Below the pieces are notes generated by a model. The model was not told where the DNA came from, did no database searches, and saw nothing but the letters and a program-made list of their open reading frames with translations. From assembly GCA_963695445.1 (NCBI GenBank), contig CAVOGV010000008.1, positions 3,183 through 67,182 of the forward strand: a stretch of DNA of 64,000 nucleotides, given 5' to 3'. The DNA is from Thiohalocapsa sp963695445 (lineage in GTDB: Bacteria > Pseudomonadota > Gammaproteobacteria > Chromatiales > Chromatiaceae). Made by a program: the position numbers and the translations under genes. Below, in pieces: positions 10,393-18,058 of the stretch (position 1 is its first letter; every line of letters starts with the position of its first letter).

Positions 10393-11097
10393 GTGGCGCC
10401 CAGATCACCGTCGTTGGAGCTTGGGTCGTTATTTCCGACCCGACGCGAACTGATCGTCGGTGGGTCGCTTGTCGCGATTGCATTGCTGGCCTGGTGGTAC
10501 AGTGCCTCTCGCGCCCCGGAGACCGCGGTCGCGACGGATGCGCAGCGCCGACCGGACTATGTGGTGGAGAACCTTGCCGGCGTTACCATGGGCGCGACTG
10601 GTAGGCCCGCCCGGTTGCTCGCGACCCCGCTGCTGCAGCATTACCCGGATGACGAAAGCAGTGAAGTGGAAACGCCGGTGATGACAGTCTTCAGTGAGGA
10701 TGCGCCGCCCTGGGTGATTCGCTCGGAGCGGGGCTGGATCTCGGCAGACGGTGACGAGTTGTTGTTGCAGGGCGCCGTGCGTGCTGAGCGCGCGTCGGCC
10801 CCAGATCTGGCGCCGATGGTGCTAGTCAGCAGCGAGATGCTGGTTCTGCCGGACGTCGATTATGCCGAGACCGACCGCTTTGCCGAGCTGGAGCGTGGCG
10901 ATGACTGGGTCACGGCCAAGGATGGCATGCAGGTCTGGTTCGGCGAGCAGATGCGCGTCAAACTGTTCGGTCGCAACCGCACGCGCCTTGCGCCGAGTCG
11001 CACTGTCGAAGACGGGCCGGGCGACGATGCCGGCGGTAATCCCGAAATCGATCCGGATCACGCGGCGGCCGACCCAACCCCGACCAGTGCCGATTAA
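10393..11097 (+). CDS. lptC: LPS export ABC transporter periplasmic protein LptC
   Basis: Bitopic inner-membrane protein that passes LPS from LptB2FG to LptA. I start it at the GTG at 10393, eight bases after the kdsC stop, giving about 234 residues; the exact start is uncertain. One membrane helix follows (LIVGGSLVAIALLAWWYSA), then a periplasmic beta-jellyroll domain with DYVVENLAGVTMGATGRPAR and the characteristic TVFSEDAPPWVIRSERGWIS region. A long acidic C-terminal tail (EDGPGDDAGGNPEIDPDHAA) is unusual for the family. The next gene is lptA. Confidence 0.88.
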   Translation: MAPRSPSLELGSLFPTRRELIVGGSLVAIALLAWWYSASRAPETAVATDAQRRPDYVVENLAGVTMGATGRPARLLATPLLQHYPDDESSEVETPVMTVFSEDAPPWVIRSERGWISADGDELLLQGAVRAERASAPDLAPMVLVSSEMLVLPDVDYAETDRFAELERGDDWVTAKDGMQVWFGEQMRVKLFGRNRTRLAPSRTVEDGPGDDAGGNPEIDPDHAAADPTPTSAD

Positions 11098-11142
11098 CCC
11101 GGCGCCGGGCCGTCGAAGAATCAGCTATCAGACCTCTCGCCC

Positions 11143-11697
11143 ATGCCAGTTCCGACTTCCCCAGCATTCCCTTACTGCAGACGCCCGCGGCTCGGACTCG
11201 GGTTGAGGGCCGGCTGGCTGACACTGGTGCTCGGGTTGTGTGTGATGTCGCCGCTGTCGGCCCTCGATAATGATCAGGAACAGCCAATGCTCATCGAGGC
11301 GGACGCCGCCGAACTCGACGACCAGCAGTCGATCAGCCTCTACATCGGCAACGTCGAGGTAGAGCAGGGCAGCATGCGTATCTTCGCCGACGAGGTGCTG
11401 GTGCACCATCGGCCAAACCGGCAGCCGCAAAAGATCATCGCGGTCGGCAAACCGGTGCGTTATCGCCAGGTGCTCGACGACGACCCAGACGAGGTCAAGG
11501 GCCATGCCCTGCGCATGGAGTACGACGCCGACCGCGACGAGATTACGCTCATCGACGAGGCCGAGCTGACCCAGGGCGAGGATCGCTTTGCCAGCGACCG
11601 CATTGTCTACAACCGGGTGACTGAGCGCGTCACCGCCGGCACAAGTGCTCAGGGGCGTGAGCGCGTGAAGATCCGCATCGAGCCTCAGGAAAAATGA
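11143..11697 (+). CDS. lptA: LPS transport periplasmic protein LptA
   Basis: Periplasmic beta-jellyroll protein that polymerises into the bridge carrying LPS from LptC to LptD. The 184-residue product has an N-terminal signal peptide (WLTLVLGLCVMSPLSA, cleavage near LSA/LDN). The OstA-like domain follows, with PMLIEADAAELDDQQSISLY and HALRMEYDADRDEITLIDEA. The first 20 residues before the hydrophobic stretch are long and basic, so an internal start is possible. The stop overlaps the lptB start by four bases. Confidence 0.93.
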   Translation: MPVPTSPAFPYCRRPRLGLGLRAGWLTLVLGLCVMSPLSALDNDQEQPMLIEADAAELDDQQSISLYIGNVEVEQGSMRIFADEVLVHHRPNRQPQKIIAVGKPVRYRQVLDDDPDEVKGHALRMEYDADRDEITLIDEAELTQGEDRFASDRIVYNRVTERVTAGTSAQGRERVKIRIEPQEK

Positions 11698-12419
11698 CCA
11701 CGCTGATTGCGGAAGGACTCGCCAAGACCTACCGCCGTCGGCGCGTGGTCAATGACGTCAGTCTGGCGGTGGGCGCCGGCGACGTGGTCGGTCTGCTCGG
11801 ACCCAATGGCGCTGGCAAGACCACGAGTTTCTACATGATCGTTGGCCTTGTGGCGGCAGACGCCGGAAGCATCACCCTCGGCGACGAGGACATTACGCTG
11901 CGGCCGATGCATGCAAGGGCGCGCCGGGGACTCAGCTATTTGGCCCAGGAACCCTCCGTGTTCCGCAAGCTCAAGGCGCGAGAGAATCTGATGGCAGTGC
12001 TTGAGACTCGCCGCGACCTCAACCGGACCCGCAAGCTCCAACGCTGTGAGCAGCTGCTCGACGAATTGGGCATTGCGCATGTCGCCGACTCGGTTGCGCT
12101 GAGCTTGTCGGGGGGCGAGCGACGTCGACTCGAGATTGCCCGCGCGCTTGCCGTCGAGCCGAAGGTGATGCTGCTCGATGAACCCTTTGCCGGCGTCGAT
12201 CCCATCGCTGTCGGCGAGATCAAGACCATCATCGGACACCTCCGCGCCCGGCGTATCGGCGTGCTGATAACGGACCACAACGTGCGCGAGACTCTGGATA
12301 TCTGCGATCGCGCATACATCATCAGCGAAGGAAAGGTAATCGCGGACGGCTCGCCGGCCGCGCTGCTGCAAAACGCGCAGGTGCGCTCGGTCTATCTTGG
12401 AGAGGATTTCCGACTCTGA
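11694..12419 (+). CDS. lptB: LPS export ABC transporter ATP-binding protein LptB
   Basis: Cytoplasmic ATPase of the LptB2FG LPS exporter. Walker A is LLGPNGAGKTTSFYMI, the Q-loop region is LAQEPSVFRKLKARENL, the signature is SLSGGERRRLEIARAL, Walker B is VMLLDEPFAGVDP, and the switch histidine is in LITDHNVRETL. The 241-residue length and the C-terminal SVYLGEDFRL end are typical of LptB. The ATG overlaps the lptA stop; rpoN follows after 79 bp, the order usual in this class. Confidence 0.97.
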   Translation: MTTLIAEGLAKTYRRRRVVNDVSLAVGAGDVVGLLGPNGAGKTTSFYMIVGLVAADAGSITLGDEDITLRPMHARARRGLSYLAQEPSVFRKLKARENLMAVLETRRDLNRTRKLQRCEQLLDELGIAHVADSVALSLSGGERRRLEIARALAVEPKVMLLDEPFAGVDPIAVGEIKTIIGHLRARRIGVLITDHNVRETLDICDRAYIISEGKVIADGSPAALLQNAQVRSVYLGEDFRL

Positions 12420-12498
12420 TCGCCATCCTCGCAGCGATTTCGGCTAAAATCGGAGATTATCGTATTCAATTTACGTACCACTCTCTACACCGGTCTCG

Positions 12499-13953
12499 AT
12501 GAAACAGACCATCCAACTGCGTCTCGGTCAGCAGCTGACCATGACTCCGCAGCTGCAGCAGGCAATCAAGCTGCTGCAACTCTCCACGCTTGATCTGCAA
12601 CAGGAAATTCAGGAAGCGTTGGAGTCAAATCTAATGTTGGAGACTGCGGAGGATGTAGACGCCTCCCAGGAACGTGACGAGTCCGACGAACGCCGCCGCA
12701 CCGCCGATGCCCAGGTCGACAACGAGCTGCATCCGGAGCAGACGACGATGCCGGACGAGCTACCGGTGGACAGCAGCTGGAGCGATACCTACGACAGCTA
12801 CGCGCCGCCCGGCGGCCACAGCAGCGACTCCAGCACGGACTTCGACCCGTTTGCGCAGCAATCGCGTCCGCAGACGCTGCATGACCATCTCGCCTGGCAA
12901 CTCAACTTGGCAAAGTTTGCCCCACGCGATCGCGCCGTCGCCGAGGCCCTGATCGATGCCATCGATGCCAACGGCTATCTCCGCGTCGAGCCCGAGGAAC
13001 TGCTCGAATCCCTCGGTGACGGCGAACTGGAACTTGATGAGATCGAGGCGGTACTGCATCGCATCCAGTCCTTCGAGCCGGCCGGTATCGGCGCACGCAG
13101 CCCGCAGGAATGCCTGCTGCTCCAGCTGCGGCAGCTGCCGCCCGAGCAACCATTCCGAGACGATGCCATCCTGATCTGCGCGCATCATTTCGACGCGCTG
13201 TCCCGCAACGACCTCGACGAGCTCCGCCGCCAAACCAAACTGCAACCGGATGCGCTGCGGCAGGCGTTGATACTGGTCCGTTCAATGCATCCGCGGCCTG
13301 GCACGCTGGTCGCGGACATTCAGCCGGAGTACATCGTCCCGGACGTGCTTGTGCGCAAACAAAATGGCGTGTGGACTGTCGAGCTGAATCCGGAAACAAC
13401 GCCTAGACTAAGAGTGAACGCGGGCTACGCGAAGTTGATCCGGCGTGCCGACGACGCCCCGGACAACAGTTGCATGAAGAGCCACTTGCAAGAGGCCCGT
13501 TGGTTCATTAAAAGCCTCGCAAGCCGAAACGACACGGTCTTGCGTGTGGCGACGAAGATCGTCGAACTACAGCAGGACTTCTTCAACTATGGTGAGGAGG
13601 CCATGAAACCGCTGGTGTTGCGTGATGTCGCGGATTCCCTGGAGTTGCATGAGTCGACCGTCTCCCGGGTGACCACGCAGAAATACATGCACACCCCTCG
13701 TGGCACTCTGGAGTTTAAGTACTTCTTCTCCAGCCATGTCAACACGGCATCCGGTGGCGAGTGCTCTTCAACCGCCATCCGCGCCTTCATCCGCAAGCTG
13801 GTTGCGGCCGAAATTCCTAGCAAACCATTGAGTGACAACAAGATTGCCGGCATCCTTACGGATCAGGGCATCAATGTAGCGCGACGCACCGTCGCAAAAT
13901 ACCGCGAGGCAATGGGTATCCCACCCTCGAACGAGCGCAAGCGGCTGGCATGA
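12499..13953 (+). CDS. rpoN: RNA polymerase sigma-54 factor
   Basis: Sigma-54, which directs RNA polymerase to -24/-12 promoters and needs AAA+ activators. The 484-residue product has all three regions: the glutamine- and leucine-rich region I (MKQTIQLRLGQQLTMTPQLQ), an acidic linker of about 100 residues rich in Asp, Glu and Ser, the core-binding domain, the helix-turn-helix region, and an exact RpoN box ARRTVAKYRE near the C-terminus that contacts the -24 element. Neighbours lptB and hpf are the standard ones in gammaproteobacteria. Confidence 0.98.
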   Translation: MKQTIQLRLGQQLTMTPQLQQAIKLLQLSTLDLQQEIQEALESNLMLETAEDVDASQERDESDERRRTADAQVDNELHPEQTTMPDELPVDSSWSDTYDSYAPPGGHSSDSSTDFDPFAQQSRPQTLHDHLAWQLNLAKFAPRDRAVAEALIDAIDANGYLRVEPEELLESLGDGELELDEIEAVLHRIQSFEPAGIGARSPQECLLLQLRQLPPEQPFRDDAILICAHHFDALSRNDLDELRRQTKLQPDALRQALILVRSMHPRPGTLVADIQPEYIVPDVLVRKQNGVWTVELNPETTPRLRVNAGYAKLIRRADDAPDNSCMKSHLQEARWFIKSLASRNDTVLRVATKIVELQQDFFNYGEEAMKPLVLRDVADSLELHESTVSRVTTQKYMHTPRGTLEFKYFFSSHVNTASGGECSSTAIRAFIRKLVAAEIPSKPLSDNKIAGILTDQGINVARRTVAKYREAMGIPPSNERKRLA

Positions 13954-14034
13954 CGGCGGTCTCAGACCGTATCCGGCGCCAGATCCGGAGCCAGACGCCT
14001 GCATACACTAAAGTGACACTTTGGGAGTGACACT

Positions 14035-14406
14035 ATGCAAATCAACCTGACCGGCCATCACGTCGATATCACCGAACCGCTGAAGGGCTATGTGGACAGC
14101 AAGTTCGACCGCCTGGAGCGGCATTTCGACCACGTGATCAATGTGCATGTCATCCTCAGCGTCGAGAAGCTACGTCAAAAGGCCGAGGCCACGTTGCAGA
14201 TCAACGGCGGAAACGTGTTCGCCGACTCGGTGCATGAGGATATGTATGCGGCTATCGACGGGCTGATCGACAAGCTCGATCGTCAGGTCATCAAGTATAA
14301 AGAAAAGCGCCAGAGCCACCGCGGCAATGGCCAGAAGGGCTTGCCGGAAGAGGAGATTTCCGAAGCGGCTTTGGAGGATAGTTCCGAGGTGCAGCCGCAG
14401 CAGTAG
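14035..14406 (+). CDS. hpf: Ribosome hibernation promoting factor
   Basis: Sigma-54 modulation/S30Ae-family protein that binds the 30S subunit during slow growth and promotes ribosome dimers. The 123-residue product starts MQINLTGHHVDITEPLKGYV and carries the fold core LQINGGNVFADSVHEDMYAAIDGLIDKLDRQVIKYKEK in pieces typical of HPF. A low-complexity tail (EEEISEAALEDSSEVQPQQ) follows; the protein lacks the C-terminal dimerisation domain of long HPF. A GGGAG site precedes the ATG, within a direct repeat of AGTGACACT. A strong terminator follows. Confidence 0.94.
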   Translation: MQINLTGHHVDITEPLKGYVDSKFDRLERHFDHVINVHVILSVEKLRQKAEATLQINGGNVFADSVHEDMYAAIDGLIDKLDRQVIKYKEKRQSHRGNGQKGLPEEEISEAALEDSSEVQPQQ

Positions 14407-14412
14407 AATCGC

Positions 14413-14480
14413 CGCCCCGACCGCTTGCGGCCGGGGCGTCGAGGCATGCCGGAGTCTGGCGCCGCCGACTCCGGCTTTTT
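14413..14480 (+). terminator. Double hairpin with Rho-independent terminator after hpf
   Basis: Two hairpins follow the hpf stop. The first pairs 14413-14423 with 14428-14438 (CGCCCCG and CCG paired around a CTTG loop). The second pairs GCCGGAGTC (14448-14456) with GACTCCGGC (14467-14475) and is followed at once by five T residues, a classic intrinsic terminator. It should separate the lpt-rpoN-hpf transcript from ptsN. The remaining 200 bp up to ptsN show no gene. Confidence 0.88.
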
Positions 14481-14728
14481 CGCTCTGAGGACCGCGCGCG
14501 CACCTGTCGGTTGTGGCGCAGGGAGTTCGGCCGGCGCTGATGCTCGGCGAGGGGACTTCGGCACGGCTGCCGGAGTCGAAATGAACTAGTCTGTGAGTCG
14601 TGCTGTCGCCTGCGGTAGGCGTAGAATTACCGAGCCGTCGAACGATATAGGGGTTCGATGGCGCGCGCACCTTAACGTCGCCGATGGAGCCTGATCGCAC
14701 AGGACTTCGCCCGACCAAAGACAACAAT

Positions 14729-15217
14729 ATGCGGGAGCTTTTTTTGATGCTGCCCCCTGACCTGATTACCGAGGCACGAATCCTCAGCGGCTGTGAAGTG
14801 ACCAGCAAGAAGCGCCTGTTGGAATCACTTGGCGAACTGCTCGCCGATGCCGACACCGGCCTGAACGCTGACGCCGTGTTCGAGCGACTGCTGGAGCGCG
14901 AGCGTTTAGGCAGTACTGGCCTCGGCCATGGCATCGCGTTGCCCCATGCCCGCGTCGACGACGTCATCGCACCGGTTGGCGCCTTCATCCAGCTGCGTGC
15001 CGGGGTGGAGTTCGACGCCATTGACGACCGGCCGGTCGATCTTGCGTTTGCATTGCTGGTGCCGCGGGAGGCCGACGAGCGGCATCTGCAACTGCTTGCC
15101 GGGCTAGCGGAAATGTTCAACCAGATGAAGTTGCGGCAACGCCTGCGCGACGCGCGCAGCAGTTCGGAGTTGCTTGCAACGCTGGCGTCCTGGGGTGCAC
15201 ACGAAGGCGAGCCGTGA
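14729..15217 (+). CDS. ptsN: Nitrogen-regulatory PTS EIIA protein
   Basis: EIIA-Ntr, a phosphoacceptor protein of the regulatory PTS. The phosphorylated histidine is in LGHGIALPHARVDDV, preceded by the conserved TSKKRLLESL and ERLGSTG segments. The start is ambiguous: 14684 gives a longer form, 14729 gives MRELFLMLPPDL, and 14747 gives MLPPDLITEARI with a GGAG ten bases before it. Comparison with the family favours one of the two later starts. The stop overlaps the hprK GTG by four bases. Confidence 0.93.
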   Translation: MRELFLMLPPDLITEARILSGCEVTSKKRLLESLGELLADADTGLNADAVFERLLERERLGSTGLGHGIALPHARVDDVIAPVGAFIQLRAGVEFDAIDDRPVDLAFALLVPREADERHLQLLAGLAEMFNQMKLRQRLRDARSSSELLATLASWGAHEGEP

Positions 15218-16212
15218 AACCGATCCACTCGCTGCAGGGACTCATCGAACACATCGGCCCGCGACTGCGTTTGCGGTGGCTCACGCCGCCGCCGTCACTG
15301 TGTAGCCCGTTGCTGGGAGGTGCCGGCAGTGGTGCCACTCAGCGGCTGGTGGGATCGCTGAATTGCATCCATCCTAACCGGCTTCAGGTGCTGGGTGAGG
15401 CCGAGATCGCGCATCTCGCAGACCTTAGCGCACCGGCCTTCGACGAGACCATCGAGCGGCTGTTTGCGGCGCGACCGGCTGCCATCATCTTTGCCTCCGG
15501 GATCGAGCCCCAGTCGGTCTTCTACGAACTGGCCCAGCAGACCGGAACACCGCTGCTTGGCTCGACTGCGACCGATTCCGAGGTGGTGGATCGACTACAG
15601 TACTTCCTCACCCACGCACTGGCGGAGCGCACCACGGTCCACGGCGTGTTCCTCGAGGTGCTCGGCATGGGGGTGCTGCTGGTAGGCGATGCCGGCGTCG
15701 GCAAGAGCGAGCTTGCGCTGGAGATGATCGCACGCGGACATCAGCTGATCGCCGACGACGCGCCGGAGTTCGCACGTATCGCACCGGAGACCCTGGACGG
15801 CAGCTGTCCACCGCTGTTGCGCGATTTCTTGGAGGTACGGGGGCTCGGCGTGCTCAACGTGCGTGCCATGTTCGGCGAAGGCGCGGTGCGTCAACGCGAA
15901 ACCCTTAACCTAATCGTCAATATGCGCAGCTTCGACAACGGCGAGCTGGCGCAGATCGACCGCCTGCACGGCAGTCTGTCCGCGCGCACGCTGCTTGGCG
16001 TGGCCGTGCCCGAAATTACGCTGCCGGTAGCGCCGGGACGCAATCTGGCGGTGCTGCTGGAAACGGCGGTGCGAAACCAGATCCTACGCCTGCGCGGCTA
16101 CGATGCAGGCGTCGATCTGGTCGACCGTCAGGCAAGGGCCATCGACAACCCGCTCGCACCGCCGGCCCCAGATCTGCCGGCCGCGGGCTGCGCGCCCGGT
16201 GCCTTGCGTTGA
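15214..16212 (+). CDS. hprK: HPr kinase/phosphorylase
   Basis: Bifunctional enzyme that phosphorylates and dephosphorylates HPr on a serine. The 332-residue product has the N-terminal HprK domain and a catalytic domain with Walker A GDAGVGKSELALEMI. The family motif LIADDAPEFARI and signature EVRGLGVLNVRAMFGEGAV contain the residues needed for both activities. It starts with GTG overlapping ptsN by four bases. The HPr encoded 1.6 kb downstream has the matching serine. In proteobacteria this gene is linked to EIIA-Man, HPr and EI, as here. Confidence 0.96.
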   Translation: MKPIHSLQGLIEHIGPRLRLRWLTPPPSLCSPLLGGAGSGATQRLVGSLNCIHPNRLQVLGEAEIAHLADLSAPAFDETIERLFAARPAAIIFASGIEPQSVFYELAQQTGTPLLGSTATDSEVVDRLQYFLTHALAERTTVHGVFLEVLGMGVLLVGDAGVGKSELALEMIARGHQLIADDAPEFARIAPETLDGSCPPLLRDFLEVRGLGVLNVRAMFGEGAVRQRETLNLIVNMRSFDNGELAQIDRLHGSLSARTLLGVAVPEITLPVAPGRNLAVLLETAVRNQILRLRGYDAGVDLVDRQARAIDNPLAPPAPDLPAAGCAPGALR

Positions 16213-16244
16213 GCGGGGTCTATCGATCGCCAGATCGCGCAATG

Positions 16245-16373
16245 CTGCAGTGCTGCAGCCTTCTGCCCTGGGCGTTTGGCCCGCGTGAGGCAACGACGGG
16301 TTGCGAAACGCGGCACTGAACACTCGGTGATCTGACGCGCTGCCTCGCTAGCAGCTAGCAACTCGAAACGTTC
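16245..16373. repeat. Diverged copy of the murA-hisG intergenic element
   Basis: The hprK-rapZ gap contains GTTTGGCCCGCGTGAGGCAA followed about 60 bp later by GCTAGCAGCTAGCAACTC. The gap upstream of hisG contains the same pair in the same order with a few changes (GCTTGGCCCGCTTGAGGCAA, then a TAGCCCC run ending TAGCAACTC). The order and spacing make chance unlikely. There is no open frame, and no terminator is evident. Confidence 0.6.
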
Positions 16374-16414
16374 CAACAAACCAGTCCATACATCAGTTGC
16401 GAGCGGATCCAGCC

Positions 16415-17281
16415 ATGGACTTCATCATCGTCAGCGGACTGTCCGGCGCCGGCAAGAGCGTCGCATTGCGTACGCTCGAAGACATCGGCTACTACTGCAT
16501 CGACAACTTGCCGCTGTTCTTGCTGCGGGAGCTGGCTTTGGGGCTGAAGAGCACCGGCGCCGGCCCGTCCGGTGAGTATGTCGGTACCGCGGCCGGCATC
16601 GATGCCCGCAACCAGCCGGAGCATCTGGCCGACTTGCCACGGCTGATCGGCGAACTGCGCCAGCATGGGATCGGTTGCCGCGTGATCTTCCTCGACGCCG
16701 ACAACGAAATTCTCATCAAACGCTTCAGCGAGACGCGCCGCAAGCATCCGCTGACCGGTGACGAACGCTCGTTGGAAGAGGCCATCGGCCATGAGCGCGG
16801 GCTGTTGGAGCCGCTCCGACAGGTCGCCGAGACGCAGATTGACACCACCCACACCAATGTGCATGAGCTGCGCGATCTGATTCGCGAGCGTCTCACCAGC
16901 ACGCGCGCCGCACGCGCCTCTGTACTGCTGCAGTCATTCGGGTTCAAGAACGGTGTACCGGAGGGGATCGACTTCGTTTTCGACGTGCGTTGCCTGCCCA
17001 ATCCGCACTGGCAGCATCAGCTGCGGCCGCTGACCGGGCGGGATGCGCCGGTGGTGGAGTTCTTGGAGAAATCGCCAGAGGTCGCTCAGATGCGCGACGA
17101 CCTGATCGGCTTTTTAGACCGCTGGATACCCCGGTTCGAAACCGATGGCCGCAGCTACCTGACCATTGCCATCGGCTGCACCGGCGGGCAACATCGTTCT
17201 GTCTACATGGTCGAGGCGCTGCGCAGCCATCTGGCCGAGAACGGACATCGGGTCTTGGTGCGACACCGGGAGTTGCCATGA
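16415..17281 (+). CDS. rapZ: RNase adapter protein RapZ
   Basis: RapZ binds small RNAs and nucleotides; in enteric bacteria it brings RNase E to the GlmZ RNA and so tunes glucosamine-6-phosphate synthase. Walker A is VSGLSGAGKSVALRTLED near the N-terminus, followed by YYCIDNLPLFLL. The C-terminal half has the YLTIAIGCTGGQHRSVYMVE motif conserved in the RNA-binding domain. I choose the ATG at 16415 (MDFIIVSG), with GAGCGGA about seven bases upstream, over the TTG at 16397. It ends overlapping the EIIA start by four bases. Confidence 0.96.
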   Translation: MDFIIVSGLSGAGKSVALRTLEDIGYYCIDNLPLFLLRELALGLKSTGAGPSGEYVGTAAGIDARNQPEHLADLPRLIGELRQHGIGCRVIFLDADNEILIKRFSETRRKHPLTGDERSLEEAIGHERGLLEPLRQVAETQIDTTHTNVHELRDLIRERLTSTRAARASVLLQSFGFKNGVPEGIDFVFDVRCLPNPHWQHQLRPLTGRDAPVVEFLEKSPEVAQMRDDLIGFLDRWIPRFETDGRSYLTIAIGCTGGQHRSVYMVEALRSHLAENGHRVLVRHRELP

Positions 17282-17679
17282 GCGTCGGCCTGCTGCTGAT
17301 CACCCACAATCAAATCGGTGCAGAACTGTTGGGCACGGCCATCCGCATGCTCGGCACCTGCCCCATGACTACTACCACGATCGCGGTGACCGAGCGCGAT
17401 GATCCGGACCTGCTGCGGGCCGAGGCACGGCGCTGTCTCGAGGCCCTCGACGACGGCGCCGGTGTGCTGGTATTGACCGACCTGTTCGGCTCGACGCCCG
17501 CCAACGTGGCCGCCTGTCTGGGCGACCAGGACAACGTCCGCGTGTTGAGCGGGGTCAACTTGCCGATGCTGGTGCGCGTCCTGAACTATCATGGGCTTGG
17601 GCTTGCGGCGCTCGCCGACAAGGCCCTGAGCGGCGGTCATGACGGCGTTTTCGCCTGTCCGGCTGCGCATCCGCACTGA
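17278..17679 (+). CDS. PTS EIIA component, mannose/fructose type
   Basis: EIIA-Man family protein of 133 residues. It starts MSVGLLLITHNQIGAELL, where the histidine of LITHN is at the usual phosphorylation position, and contains LVLTDLFGSTPANVAA and NLPMLVRVLNYHG, both typical. No EIIB, EIIC or EIID subunits are present in the window, so it most likely takes part in phosphate signalling and not sugar uptake. The ATG overlaps the rapZ stop (ATGA). Confidence 0.9.
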   Translation: MSVGLLLITHNQIGAELLGTAIRMLGTCPMTTTTIAVTERDDPDLLRAEARRCLEALDDGAGVLVLTDLFGSTPANVAACLGDQDNVRVLSGVNLPMLVRVLNYHGLGLAALADKALSGGHDGVFACPAAHPH

Positions 17680-17788
17680 GGTTGCGGTCCCGCCGCGCCG
17701 CCTGTGCCTGCCGGCAAGATCGCGCGCGTCGAGCGGTGCTTCGGCGCAGGCCGCCGCTCTTCACATCGACAATGATTTGGCCAATGCC

Positions 17789-18058
17789 ATGATTCGCACC
17801 GAACTCGAAATCATCAACCGTCTCGGACTGCACGCCCGCGCCGCGGCCAAGTTTGTGACCTGCGCGAGCGGGTTCGATAGCGCCGTGCAGGTGGAGCGCG
17901 ACGGCCGCCGCGTGAACGGAAAGAGCATCATGGGCGTAATGATGCTGGCTGCGGCCTGCGGCACCAGTATCGTTGTGGAGGTGGATGGGGACGATGAAGA
18001 GGCGGCAACGGCGGCCCTTGCCGCGCTGGTGCGGGACCGCTTCGGGGAGGGCGAGTGA
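17789..18058 (+). CDS. ptsH: Phosphocarrier protein HPr
   Basis: Small phosphocarrier that takes phosphate from EI on a histidine. The 89-residue product has the active histidine in NRLGLHARAAAKFV near residue 15 and the regulatory serine in GKSIMGVMMLAAA near residue 46, the target of HprK. An upstream extension of the frame overlaps the end of the EIIA gene and lacks family similarity, so the ATG at 17789 is chosen although no strong ribosome-binding site precedes it. The stop overlaps the ptsI GTG. Confidence 0.93.
   Translation: MIRTELEIINRLGLHARAAAKFVTCASGFDSAVQVERDGRRVNGKSIMGVMMLAAACGTSIVVEVDGDDEEAATAALAALVRDRFGEGE

Noticed and set aside
9862..11097. A 411-residue KdsC-LptC fusion protein
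   Set aside because: The KdsC C-terminus and its stop are intact in the next frame; the fusion is caused by a frame break near 10290.
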